In this document: one piece after another, positions 10,712-21,809 of the stretch | Layout: each line of letters begins with the position of its first letter | Position numbering within the stretch: the stretch's first letter is position 1 | Source of the DNA: Paraglomus occultum | Lineage: Eukaryota > Glomeromycota > Glomeromycetes > Paraglomerales > Paraglomeraceae | DNA: 37,314 nt | Reading direction: 5' to 3' | Assembly: GCA_910592205.1 (NCBI GenBank) | Contig: CAJVPJ010000178.1 | Location: 1-37,314, forward strand | Program-made: the position numbers and the translations under genes | Notes under the pieces: generated by a model | What the model saw: only the letters and a program-made list of their open reading frames with translations | Databases searched by the model: none | Told to the model about the DNA's origin: nothing

Positions 10712-11935
10712 TCAATTCCACCGCATTAACGGACGGGTAGACGACGCAGATTGAGGTGATCCATTCGTACAGTCGTATGAATCATCATCATCTGATAGTG
10801 CTACTCTCGGTGGACGTGCCAAGGTCATAGAAGATTGTATCTCCAAATTCCTATCTTCATTATTCAGGGTATTATTGTCTGTGTTAACTCTGTTCATTCC
10901 GCTTACAGTGTTCTCTACATCAACGTCTTTCATTTCGCCGTTATCACTTCCAACGGTCCCCAAGCTTGCCGTTCTCGGAATACTCCTAAGACTCATATTC
11001 CTTCCAATGCTCCTGATGCTTCTAATACTCCTAATGCTCCTAATACTCGCATTACGCCCAACGCTTTCACTTTCCCTCAAGCTTTCACCCCTCAAAGTCA
11101 TGATGCTCGATCGCCTAGATCGCAACGACAATTCGTCGTATTCTGGCAAGACGCTGCCTCTTTCGCTCGTCTCGAATATCGTTCCGGACTCTCTCATTGC
11201 AGATTCCCTTTCCGAGACAACCCGTCCACTTACAGGATCCACCAACACCGAATCTCTGAGGTTCCCGTATGCCGGCGGTGGTATATAGTCCGGTGGACAT
11301 TCTGGGTCAAAGACGTCTCCTGCGCGAGTTTGTCTTGCGCTAATTCGTTCTTGCAGCTCGGGATCGTTCCATGGTGCCCAGAGCGAGACGCGGGTCTCGC
11401 TATGGTTGCGTCTGTGTTGAGGCATGTATCTTTGAACAGCTCGCCATCGGTCCCAGATGCATATCTCAATGACGAAAATAAAGATAAATATTACATGAAC
11501 CCAGGCTTGTTTGGGTTTCAGGAATCGCCAGACGCATATGTATATTATGACGGTGACAGTTGCGAAAATGGCAAGAAGCGTTTGAACTGTGAGGTTGGTG
11601 CTTTGTGAGATTGGAGTTGCATAGGGAAGTGGTGATTGAAGGGGTTGTGGGACGTCATCGACGGTATTGACAGACGGATGACGCGAGAGGACAATTACTG
11701 CACTTTGCCGATGGGGAAAGACTCTGTAGTGGTCCGGTATATTGGGAGGGATGGAGTTGATGGATGTTGGACTAGGTGGTACTTGTAAAGTATCGTGTGA
11801 AAGGAGTACTGGAGGTGGTGGAGTGAGCGGAAGTGATTGAACATTTGCGCCGTCGGAAGGAGGTTGTATTGTAACCGTAGTCTGGGGACTTTGAGAAGAA
11901 GAGGTTTGAATTGACGTATTGGTAACTTCGACCAT
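10712..11935 (-). CDS. Two-span membrane protein with tandem PPxY motifs
   Basis: An intronless 407-residue protein. Residues 1-110 are Ser/Thr/Pro/Gln-rich and probably disordered. Two hydrophobic segments (about 117-137 and 143-160) form a hairpin, followed by a long polar tail. The tail carries PPDY (214-217) and PPAY (220-223), the motif that WW domains of NEDD4/Rsp5 ubiquitin ligases bind, and LPEY at 263-266. A run of RSI tripeptides lies at 299-310 with further SLRSI and SIRS copies around it, rich in possible phosphosites. A DDDD acidic patch lies near the C-terminus. By analogy with yeast membrane adaptors such as Bsd2 or the Ear proteins it may recruit a ubiquitin ligase to endosomes or Golgi, but I recognise no homolog by sequence. 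The ATG at 11935 starts the only long frame. Confidence 0.75.
   Translation of the reverse strand: MVEVTNTSIQTSSSQSPQTTVTIQPPSDGANVQSLPLTPPPPVLLSHDTLQVPPSPTSINSIPPNIPDHYRVFPHRQSAVIVLSRHPSVNTVDDVPQPLQSPLPYATPISQSTNLTVQTLLAIFATVTVIIYICVWRFLKPKQAWVHVIFIFIFVIEICIWDRWRAVQRYMPQHRRNHSETRVSLWAPWNDPELQERISARQTRAGDVFDPECPPDYIPPPAYGNLRDSVLVDPVSGRVVSERESAMRESGTIFETSERGSVLPEYDELSLRSRRSSIMTLRGESLRESESVGRNASIRSIRSIRSIRSIGRNMSLRSIPRTASLGTVGSDNGEMKDVDVENTVSGMNRVNTDNNTLNNEDRNLEIQSSMTLARPPRVALSDDDDSYDCTNGSPQSASSTRPLMRWN
11006..11041 (-). repeat. In-frame 9-bp repeat encoding Arg-Ser-Ile
   Basis: On the plus strand the unit is close to cctaatgct or cctaatact, repeated four times without interruption inside the PPxY membrane-protein gene. 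It encodes four consecutive Arg-Ser-Ile triplets. Degenerate copies lie on both sides (gatgcttct; SLRSI, NASIRS). Expansion or contraction would keep the reading frame. Confidence 0.7.
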
Positions 11936-14900
11936 TTTGCCGGGTATGGAAAGGAAACCGAGCTCGCTTTTGTTGCTTGAACTGTGTGCAGTAGCAGGGA
12001 AAGGTCGTATTTTTTTGTTCTCGAGGTCGTGTTCGCAAATAATACAGCTATAGTAAGAATGTCGGCCGGAGAAAGTACGGTCAATTTATGGTTTTGTAGT
12101 GGCGGTGAGATAAAATGTCGTTAAATAAAGTTACTAGAGTTGCTGCCTTTGCGTCGCCTGATATTTTAAATCGCTAGCCCTTCCTTTTCAAATCCCCTTT
12201 CTATATACAAAGAGTACGTCCGGCGTAAACAAGTGGTAAGAACAAGTCAGTTGGTAGCTATTATACGTATCAAGCTCGCTTCGTATGTATTTATATATGC
12301 GGCAATGGGCATATAACTCAAGTAAGAAGATAATTATTTGTAATATTTGATGTATTATGTGCAAACTGGATGTCGGGAAGTAAGGATAGAGATTGATTTA
12401 CAAAAAAGCATAACTTTGGAAATTAAAGAAACGAATGTTACATTTCTTTTGGGTTTCTTTCTTTCGACAGCGACTAGGAAAGATGTGCCCAGCTCTAGGG
12501 CGGGGTTCGGGCGTACGAAAGAAAGCAAGTTTTTTTTTTTTTTAAAGAAATTCAGAAATTTAATTGAGACGAGAGATTATATAGGTGATATTAATATCTG
12601 AAATAATCCAATTATAGAAGGTGGGGGGAGATGTTTGAACCATGAACAGACTGTCACGAGTTTTTTAATGAATCACAGAAACTATCTATGGAAAAAAAAC
12701 CCCATGTAGAAAAAAGAAGAGAGACAGCGAGACAGAGAAACGGGCCGCAAGAAATATGAACACTGGTGGAACCAGATGCTATGCTGCAAGAATGTGACTG
12801 TTTACAGCTCTGAAGTCTTTGCATGAGCCCAAGTACAAGTGAGATAATGCATAAGGTTGTGTAAACTATTGTACGACTTACTTGTTTATTGATGGCCATT
12901 CGATTGACAGATGATCCCTGCAGCGCCATAGTTTTAGTGACTTGCAATGAATTTCAACTTATAAATAGAGATGGGATATCGTATCTTTTCCTGTTTCATC
13001 CCTTTTTTTTTTCTCTCTCCTTCTCTCCGCTACTGCGAAAAAACGCCAAGGCGATGGCGTAGTCGATATGTACAAGTGATCGTTGAACCATCATCTGGTC
13101 GTGTGCATTGTAATTGTAATCGTTTTGTTGTACATTTCACTACAACAAACGGTCAACCTGTAGGTTATAATAGTAGAAAGCAATGACGGATAACCATACC
13201 GATTCAGTTTCTTTGACCAAATCACACACTGTGTCTTGGATAAGATCTCGTCTATGAAAGTTTCTACCGTTAACAATTTAGCAATTAAACATTCTTTATT
13301 GTCGATTATTTTATTGTTTATTTTTACGCCAGTCGACCGTTTGATTACAAATAGTATATGTGGCAAATCGTCTTAACCTGATATGTAATACCATATTTCA
13401 GATTTGGATTTACAATAAAGCATTTTCAGGGGACAAGCAAATCAGTTACTATACAACATTATTAATGTATATGGCATTAAGTTACACTTGATAACATTCT
13501 GTGTAACATAAACATACGAAACTATACGTTAATAAACGACCGTGCAAAAATAATGCACTGTTTCACGGGTCATAGCGGGCGGGATGGGCAGTTTAATGAG
13601 ATTGTCACCGGAGAACGTTTAATTATTTGAAACGAGATGTGTCATATTGAATCACTGTTATTACCGGAAAATAATTCTTGCCCGGTGCACAAAATGTCGA
13701 GATATAAAAGTTTGATGTTTTCAATAGTCGGAATGGCAAGCAAATTAGATTGGTATACTAATATTAGACAAAGACAAAGCACAGATATGACTAATTATTT
13801 GTGAATCTGAGAATTCTTAAAATGTTCTCTGTTCTGTGTTCAGAGCCGTAATCAATTACAAATTTGTAACCCGAGCAAGTAATACAGTAACACTTTTGTA
13901 TTATAATTAGTAGTTGGAGTACTTATGCTTAAATGTTGCCTATTTTATTAGGAGGCATTAGGATGCTCTACTAAACTTATAACAGCCTTATGATTATATC
14001 AACACTTTGCATGTTGATAAGCATGAGTCATGTAGTAGTAGTGCTGGTGGTGGTGGTGGCGGTGGTAGAGAAATAAATCAACAAGACAGAAAGTATAAGC
14101 TATGTGGTAAAGTTTTGTTTAAAAATAACGAGCTACAAGGTGAATCGTATACTTTCAATACGAGTTTGAATGTGGTTAACATATGATCAAACGAATCCTG
14201 GTTGTCTGAATTCGTTATACATAAAACATTCTTTATTTTGACAAAATGATATTGCTGCGTACAGGAAAGTTTTTCGAAGAAGAGGCGATCGTCAATAGAC
14301 AGTTTTATAAGATTCATTCGTGGGCATAAAATAAAGTCCTTATTTTATATGATAAAGGTCTATACGTCAATACGCTATACTATACCGATAGATGGTTACG
14401 TGCCTTTCATACCATATTAACGATCATACAAGAATATTAACAAATTTCTGTAAAATTGCTTCCCTTTAGCTAATTTGAGGTTTACTCTAGAGTTTTAACT
14501 CCTTTTGCACTGGCACTTTTTCGAAATAGCTTGTCTCATGCCACAATTTAATTTAACTGTTCGAACAATTAGCAGACGTAATTGATATTTTACAGTAAGG
14601 TGTATAAGTAATTGACCCCTCGTAATTTGGAATAGGCATGAGCAAACGCTTTGAGCATATACAGTATAACATCTAGCAAACACTGATTACCTGTAAACTT
14701 TCAGCTCGATCGAATGTCCCCTGCAAATATTGTAAACACTCTATGGGCATATGAAAACTATCAAAACTCCTTGTCACTTATTCGACATAAATTCCAAAAA
14801 TTTATATCTCCTCATGTTTATTTGTCAAATGTATCCTTAAGTGGTTGATATTAAATTGAAAGAAAATTGTCATTATAAACACGTGTGGTGTATCAATACG

Positions 14901-15422
14901 TATTATGCTCTACAAATATTTGCGTTTTGTAATAGCTATCATGTAACAATTTATTCAAAATATTGCAGAACAACAAAATAAAAAGTAGTTACTAAATTTG
15001 GTTTGAAATGGTTGATGTCCAGCAGCACCCGAACAACTACTGTGGCAACTCGCTTGCTTAGTGCGAAAAATGTTCGTTGCGCAGCACTTGAAAAGTGTCT
15101 GTGAAGACTAATGATCATGCGCCATTCGCTGTCCGTACATTATGGAATAGTAATTGGCTACTGCGGAAATAATAACGAAATAATCGAGCCAAGCAAAAAC
15201 ACGTATTCCGTTGTGATGACATTACTGCTCGATGCCAAGCGAAGAGTATTACAACACCGCTAAACTAAGTGATAGGGTTAAGCTTCCCTCCCTACTTAGA
15301 AGGAATAGTCCCGGTTCGAGAAATTCGCCTATTATATTACTATTATAGCTTTACTACAAATCCTAACCCTTTTAACTATATATATCTTTCAGTACATACT
15401 CTTACCAAAAAGAATCATTCAA
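11936..15422. other. Long gene-poor spacer
   Basis: I find no convincing gene here. Short open frames on both strands (for example minus 13091-13366 and 14078-14317) lack family resemblance. A minus-strand ATG at 12929 opens 16 codons and runs into a GTAAGT donor at 12881, but no second exon could be validated. A 10-bp inverted repeat (12457-12466 and 12516-12525) encloses a G+C-rich 49-nt loop. A GTA/GGT triplet microsatellite lies at 14033-14066. The rest is AT-rich. Confidence 0.4.
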
Positions 15423-15922
15423 ATGGACTCGGGTTACAGTTACCGTTACGTTTTCCAAGGCGGTTTCTCTATTGAAAAATGGGAGACAGCCACATTTGGA
15501 ATGGCGAAAACGACAAAAAAGGTCTTTATGATTTTCTACAAGAAAACGACGAGCTGCACTGGACCAAGCAATCAGGGACAAACAAATCCAAGATTTCAAA
15601 AGTAATATATATAGTACGTAGCTTTTTATACCTTTTTCTATGCATCAGCTGGTCACTTTTTATTCTTTTACGCAATTCTATCTCTTTCAGTAAATCTAAT
15701 GGAGTATCAAACCTTAACCGAATTGCTAAAGGATCATCTTTCGACTTGGTAAGATCAATTCACCTTTGCGTAGGTAGTTACTTAGACGCATTGATAATTC
15801 ATAAATCGTTAATAAAGCTCTACCCGATTGATGTGTTGCATTTATTTTCGACAATTTTAACATTAGATAATCAGGCAAAGAATATCCATGATCAGAATTA
15901 TAACATTTGTGAAAATAAATGA
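15423..15922 (+). CDS. Possible small spliced gene, unknown product
   Basis: The candidate exons are 15423-15601 and 15691-15922, giving 136 residues. The 89-nt intron between them starts GTAATA and ends in a good ctctttcag acceptor. The second frame may contain another intron after a GTAAGA site at 15750. A different ATG at 15479 opens an unspliced 147-residue frame through the same DNA, so the true frame is unsure. I recognise no domain. The gene would end 30 nt from the convergent gene at 15953-16796. It could also be non-coding. Confidence 0.35.
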
Positions 15923-15952
15923 GGTTATTTAGATCGATGAAAATAATAAAAA

Positions 15953-16796
15953 TTACAATCCAACCATATCTTGCTGATACTCAATTTCGTAATATTTCAA
16001 TTCATCCCCCACTTTTTCCTCCACCTCTAAAAAAACATTATCTTTGTTCATCTTTGCAGCAATGACCTTGACATAAAGTCCATCTTCGAGTTTGATTTTA
16101 TGGTTCACAAGATGTGAAGCTTTGATCAATAAAGAACTAATTTTCTAAAATTTTAAGAGAGTTAACAACATTTTCCACTAAATACCACTTCACAAATAGA
16201 TACCTTTGTTGATGGCTTTTTATCACTCTTATTTCTCTTCTTTGGTATTGTAATTGGGGAGTCATCCAAGCAATCCAGAGATTTTGGATTTCGATTCTTA
16301 TTTACAAATTCTTGCGGACTATGAAAAGAGATGGCATTAGTTCTACTTGAGACTGTGTTTTTGTTTTATAATTAAGAGAAACAAAATGTCAGCTTACACT
16401 TTAGCAAGAAATTCCTCGAATTGAGCGCGAAATCCTATTACTATCTCTTCTGTTTTTTTTTTCAATCCATTTTGCACTCAAATGGATCCTTTCTATTTGT
16501 TTCTCATCTTCTCTGCAGAAAGAGACACATCAGCAAAGAGACCAAGAATAAATCACTTACTTGATTGGGTCAAAATTTCTGGCTTTACATTTCTCTGGGT
16601 CCAAATATTTTTGACCGTATATAGTAGTAGTTAAACAAGCATGATACTCTTCACTTGCTTTTAGGGAGTCTTTATAGATGTCGCCAATATCTGGTACTGT
16701 GAGATTTGTCCATAAGTATGTATAAATATCTTAGCAAAGTAATAGAAATTCACAAAAAAGTCACACACTTTCGTTTTCTCCTGGGACGCGAGACAT
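15953..16796 (-). CDS. Uncharacterised 5-exon gene with a one-base frameshift
   Basis: Exons 16769-16796, 16561-16696, 16398-16512, 16204-16318 and 15953-16144 give about 194 residues, provided one A is removed from a run of ten in exon 3. Splice sites are good (GTAAGT, GTAAGC, GTATCT; cacag, ctgcag, catag, tttag) and introns are 59-79 nt. Phases agree everywhere except at the A10 run. The N-terminal half is charged and helical (EEYHACL, KQIERIHLSAKWIE, FRAQFEEFLAK). The middle is a basic linker (PKKRNKSDKK), possibly a nuclear localisation signal. The end is beta-like (HKIKLEDGLYVKVIAAK, KYYEIEY). I recognise no family; a small chromatin or scaffold protein is one guess. The extra A is either a sequencing or assembly error or a real inactivating change. 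Confidence 0.6.
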
Positions 16797-16897
16797 TAGG
16801 AAAATTTGACTAAGCACAAATAACAGGCAGACGAGAGGAATGGACTAGACCGAAAGCGTTATGGATAAACAATGAGGAATGTTTTTGAATGATGGCG

Positions 16898-16905
16898 TTT
16901 ATATA
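16898..16905 (-). promoter_or_regulatory. TATA box candidate
   Basis: The minus strand reads TATATAAA about 100 nt upstream of the ATG of the 15953-16796 gene, inside gacgatatataaacgcc. The position and consensus suit a core promoter for that gene, but short AT motifs are common in this DNA. Confidence 0.4.
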
Positions 16906-19019
16906 TCGTCACGCCAAATTTATTGCCTAATAATTTTCCACGTGATTTAATTTTATTTACGAAGATCTGTTACAGTAACGTGACCGTCGCGACAGATTCT
17001 TTATTGAGAAGCTCATATAACACAAACGGGGAGTTATTGGGGGATAAAGACTGTAATAACAAGACCGATATTTAGATCGTGAGTATAAAGCGTAGTTTAA
17101 ACATCACTAATCAAAGTATATCAATATATGTCACCCGCAACCAAGGGAACATTTGGTGTATCATAATAATATATACATGTTCTGTTTATTATTACAGTAT
17201 ATGATACCTGTGGTTTTGTCTCAGGTGGAGTTATGACCATGTGTAATAATGCTATTACTATGTATTTCCATTTAGTACACCCCCCTAAATGCACGTCATG
17301 TGATTAGATCTTTTGTAATAAATTTTTCTAGATATTAATATGAAATTTATAACAAAATTCGCGCATGCATTATGATATATATCCGGAGGCCGTCTGAAAT
17401 TTTGCAGGGGTTATCAGCGTTTGTGATACTGTATATTATTATTTATACGCGGTAAAAATTTGTCAGGGTCAATTATTATTGTATATTGAATTGATCTACA
17501 AACTTCGAGAATGAGCGAGGAATAAACCCCGGATTAGATCGTTGCCGGTTCGATGACATTAGTAAAAAAAAGATAGAACATCTGAATCACATTCACGATA
17601 TGAATAATGTTTTTGAAATAATGTTCCTTACATACAAAAATTTGTCACCTCAAATTGGCCTCGGGTATCAGTAATGAAGGCATAAATATTGTGGCAAGGA
17701 GCGTAGATTAGAGGAAGAAGAAAATGTCAATTTTATGGAGAACATGTGTCTTGGTTTAAAGATTTACAATATTTGTGGTCAACACTAGCAGCTCTCAATG
17801 ACCATATCGATTTGAACATGATTGAAACGATAGCATCTTTTGGCTTGGAAACTGACTAGATATCTTACAGAAAGACCCGGTTAATGAATCCATCAACCTT
17901 TTGTGTAAGCATACTATTGAATAGATCGAATACGATATTCAAACAAATGTGTTATTATTAGAATTATAACAAAATGAAAGAAGAAAATATAAAAAAGCAT
18001 AGTCGTATTTGTAAAAAAATCAATTTAATTGTTTATCTTTATGATGGCAACGTTTATATTGTAATTAAATGGCAACCGACGCACTGATAGTCGAAAGCGT
18101 GTGACTTACTTCATTCTTAAAACTATAGAATTTATATTCACTATTTTGTATGGGCGTGCAAATAGCCTGCTTGGCATCCCCTTTTGCCTGAGGAGTGGTA
18201 GTAGTTTTTACAAGTATGAAATTCTAAATGCGGAAGGCGAAAAACAGACGTTTCATGTTAATCGAGACACGCGCTAAATAGTGTAATGTTGAATTTATAA
18301 TCGGTTAACGTTCTAATGAATTAACTCAGCTAAAAGTAGATGATGACAATAGTAAACCCATGGGATATAGAAAAAACTATAGACACCATTTTATAATCAT
18401 AAGCGTTTAATAGCAGGCGTACTCTGATTTTTACAGTATGAAACACACACCTAGTGTCAGTCACAGTATGTCAAAAAAAAATTACATCGCATAGTAGTTA
18501 GTATTTTCGGTTTATTCCAAATATAGTTTTATTTACAATCTATTTTCTGTTAGAATATCATGAGCCGCTCGATGGGATTAATAGCTTTGCTCTATAGCTT
18601 TCTAGTGTTCTTTTTCACAAAATCATAACAAGTGGTAGCCAATTATTACTTTTATTATAAATGCTAAACAGTACACACACATTCATAAACATGGATGCTA
18701 TATCCATGTATCCTCAACACTCTATCATCCATCCAGATGTCACCGGAATGATTACAGATTAAATGTTTTAATATTATAATGTCTATTAGAAAATTAGTGA
18801 CAGTAAGATGGAAGTTTGAGCAAGGAACAAGGCCACTTGTTTGATGGACGCTGTTGTAGTAGAACGATTACAACCACCCTGACTCGTGTTGTTAGGACGA
18901 CTGTTTCAGCTTTAGTCATTTGACTACCGCTACAGAAAGAACTCTACCGAGAGTAGCCATTATTTGGTTTTACGCCCCCCATCCAATGACTATCCGTTCG
19001 CCTTTTTATTTTTCCCAAT
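16906..19019. other. Intergenic AT-rich spacer
   Basis: This region lies upstream of the 15953-16796 gene and downstream of the DUF3712-like gene. Scattered frames near 17640-17990 and 18063-18277 (plus) have a protein-like composition, but they contain stops or frameshifts or lack any start, and match nothing I know. A possible minus-strand AATAAA for the DUF3712-like gene lies at 19005-19010, directly after its stop. No repeat or RNA gene was seen. Confidence 0.35.
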
Positions 19020-21809
19020 CTAGTTTGCTCCTTTTCCGAGTCCAGTTGGCACATTGGTTTGGGAATAGTCAAGAGTGGTCTGATAATCGCCAATTGCAAC
19101 GGTTATCACTGACGCTATATCAGTAACCAAATCTCCTGCTATACTCTTTAGTAAGCTGTCGATAGCGGTAGGCCCGATAATCAAATTCATGTCAAAATCT
19201 TTTGTCGTTACCACCTGCTTGGGTGGAATCACAACGGGATCACCCGTCAAGTCTTGATCCATGTTGCCTATGACAGTTCCCTTGACCGTGATAGAAGCTT
19301 TTATGTGAAGAAACTTCATAGTGGTATCCAGCGGATTATACGCATCAATCGACGCCGTCCCTTTCTGGTTGAATAACGTACCAAGAGAAATGGCAAACCG
19401 TGCTCGCACTATGATCGGCTGGTCAGTCTGCAATCCAGGTAAGTCTGTGGATAGATTTAATGTTGCCAATGCTTGTTGTAAAGAAGTGATGGGAGTAGAC
19501 TTTGCTGATCCTTGTATGGCTACTGTGTTGGTCTTTCCAAGTATAAAGTTATCCAACAAGGTTCGTCCGGCAGCAATTGCATCCGCTCCTTGGGGAGCAA
19601 AGTTGGTGATGATTTGGCGAGTGTTGGAACCACGGTCGAGTGTAAAATTGTTCATTAATACCTCCCCGATCAGCTTATTTTGGAATAATAAGTCAAACGA
19701 GACATCGCCCATTGTGATCTTGACATTCGACGGACTAAATAATGTGACCGACAACTGAATATTCATGTGGTCAGTTGTTCCTCCCGTTACGCTCAATGAA
19801 TTAATAACAACTGGTTTGGTCTGCAATCCTTGTAACCCAGTAAGAGAACTCTGAACACTGAGTTTGATCCCTTTTATTTCTACATCTCCGATAGCGGTAC
19901 CAGCAATAGAAGACGCGGTACCTTTCATAAGCATCGCGACGGATGAATCTGTAGTAAGGTGCGTGCTGAAATCATTGAATGCCCCCTCTGAACCAGGGAC
20001 GACAACGAGCGGAACAGGAGCAATGCTAGAGGTTAATTGACCAGAGGTGGAATCACCTTGTGCTGCTGCATACGGCGTGTTTAAATCGGCAAGAGCTTTC
20101 CCTCCTCCATATATAGTAATGTTTTGGGATATTTGCTTCATCGTCAACGGAAAGCCGAACGGGATCGAAAATGTGGCACCCAATGAGCTTGAGGACGCCG
20201 TCGGAGAGTATGCGTTGTTCGCTGTGAATACCAAATCCATAGTATTCAACGAAACTCCACTGATTATGGTCAGATTATTTGCACCTTCCAATACAACATC
20301 CATCCTGGTTCCCTGGAATGCGTTCTGCAACCAAGAAATAGGCGCTCCACCATCTGACGGTTTGACCAACGTTGCAACGACGGTCGTTGTAGCATTATCT
20401 CCTGCAATGTACTTGGAAAACATGTCACTGACCGCGGCAAGTCCGGCAGTTGTGTTCTGAGGGATCAACCGACCACTGAGTGTAAGAGGATTGTCGCCAG
20501 AGACGAGTGTTACGTCTGTGGCTGACACTTCGCCTACGGTTTGGTTCAGGTAGACAACATCAAAGAACAGATCACCCAGAACAACGCCTACAGGGGAGGG
20601 ATTTACGAGGTTGGAGTCGATAACGATTGCTATGCCGCCTGATGGATGGTTCGATGGCGCGTTGAAGGACTTTATTGTGACTGATGGGAAATTATTCATT
20701 CCTGAGAAAAGAAGGAGAAAATGATCAGATCAAAATTAGGTATGAATTTAGGAATCTCATTAGCGTAACGTATATCCATTTACTGCACACATACACACCA
20801 CATACACAAAACGCATATACACACACCACATACACACATACATACACATATACACACACCACATACACACATACATACACACATACATACACATATACAC
20901 ACACACGTATCATTCGCACTGCCACCCCTTTTTTGTATATAATAATTTACCTTTCATCGTGACATCCTTGCTAAGCTGAATTCCTGACAAACTCAATCCT
21001 GCAGCCTTAACATTAGCAGATCCTTCCAGATGCCATGTAAAATCTTGTTGCGTCAGCATAAACTTGTTAAACTGTTCAAAGGCCGTTTTATTGGTAACGG
21101 AAAACACCTGACTACTATCGATGTTTGCCCCAACAAACGGAGCCGCCGAGATCTCATCCAAAGGTAATCGACCTAATGTCATACCCTCCCACGTGACCAC
21201 TACGCCATCAGGAACGTTAATTGTAGCTGCCATCGGACCGGTATCAGTGACTTTTCCGGAAACGGTCATTATGAATGAATCTTCAGTGAGATTGCTTAAT
21301 TTTGCAGACGAGAATTCAAGTTTGCTTCCGGTAACGGCGCCTTGGGCTATCGCTGGCGCTATTACGTATATGGCTAGCGGAATTAGAATGGCCGCAATGA
21401 TTATTGTAACACCGCAACAGACGAAGCAACATGCTTTACGACGGTTGCGAAAGAACGAGCGGGACTGTTTGCCGTTATTGTTGAGGTCAGCCAGTTGCTC
21501 GTCGTCGTCGTCGCCGACTTTTGAGCCCGGGGGTTGAGTTGCGAGGGCATTAGTGCTGGCGTTTGGTGTGTCGGGGAATGGGTATAATCGATCGTTGCTA
21601 GCTAGGGACGATGTACTGGTGGAAAAGCGGTCGTTGTCGTTGTTGTTGTTGTTGTATGGATTGGTAACGACACCACTGTATGCATCGCTATTATCGTTGT
21701 CAGCGTGTTCTGTGGGATAAGTCTCGGGAAAATTATTAGATTGACGAATGTAAGACATTTCCGGTTGTGTTGGCGGTGGATGAGTTGGGGGATAAGAATG
21801 TGCATCCAT
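19020..21809 (-). CDS. Fungal DUF3712-like single-span membrane protein
   Basis: Two exons, 20951-21809 and 19020-20701, give 846 residues; the 249-nt intron joins in phase to ...VTMKGMNNFPSV. Residues 1-127 are a cytosolic, Asn/Asp/Pro-rich, disordered region with polyN and DDDD tracts. A basic RNRRKACCFVCC precedes one hydrophobic span (about 128-151). The remaining roughly 690 residues are beta-rich repeats with phrases such as VTIKSFNAPSNHP, GDLFFDVVYLNQTVG, MDVVLEGANNLTIISG and GDVSFDLLFQNKLIGEV, plus several N-glycosylation sequons. This layout (N-terminal tail, one span, LEA-like beta repeats) is that of fungal DUF3712 proteins. The topology suggests a type II protein facing the vacuole lumen or cell exterior. 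The function is unknown; lipid transfer is a speculation from the LEA/AsmA-like fold. Confidence 0.85.
20785..20906. repeat. CA-rich minisatellite inside the DUF3712 intron
   Basis: Cacacatacatac and cacatatacacacac blocks alternate for about 120 bp. Longer units (acacaccacatacaca) recur two to three times, so it is a compound microsatellite with a higher-order repeat. It lies wholly within the 20702-20950 intron and explains why this intron is about three times the usual length here. Confidence 0.85.

Noticed and set aside
10509-10721. 70-codon minus-strand frame at the end of the PPxY gene
   Set aside because: AT-driven composition; it overlaps the stop of the real gene and lies in its probable 3' untranslated region.
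10835-11608. 257-codon plus-strand open frame
   Set aside because: It lies antisense to the PPxY membrane-protein gene. Its composition mirrors the Ser/Arg codons of that gene, and the minus-strand protein has membrane spans and motifs that make biological sense.
12882-12929. Possible first exon (16 codons from an ATG, then GTAAGT)
   Set aside because: Acceptors at 12809-12810 and near 12784 can be joined, but the resulting Cys-rich tails differ and match nothing, so no gene could be supported.
12971-13186. Plus-strand frame with a VHCNCNRF stretch reminiscent of a SWIM finger
   Set aside because: The required downstream Cys-x-His pair is absent and the frame starts in low-complexity sequence; the resemblance is too weak.
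13091-13366. 91-codon minus-strand frame
   Set aside because: No recognisable domain, low-complexity AT-rich composition and no flanking exons.
17515-17565. tRNA-like ccggttcgatgac motif
   Set aside because: No acceptor stem, D-arm or anticodon arm could be folded around it; likewise the ggttcga near 15313.
17640-17990. Overlapping plus-strand frames with shifts
   Set aside because: It could be a relic, but there is no recognisable protein and stops occur in each frame.
18063-18277. About 70 codons open on the plus strand without a start
   Set aside because: It looked like an exon (ending ...QTFHVNRDTR), but start-less frames of this length should occur many times in such a window, and no splice partner was found.
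19321-20460. Long plus-strand frames antisense to the DUF3712-like gene
   Set aside because: The minus-strand frame is far longer, has an in-phase intron and family-like repeats; the antisense frames are shadows of it.
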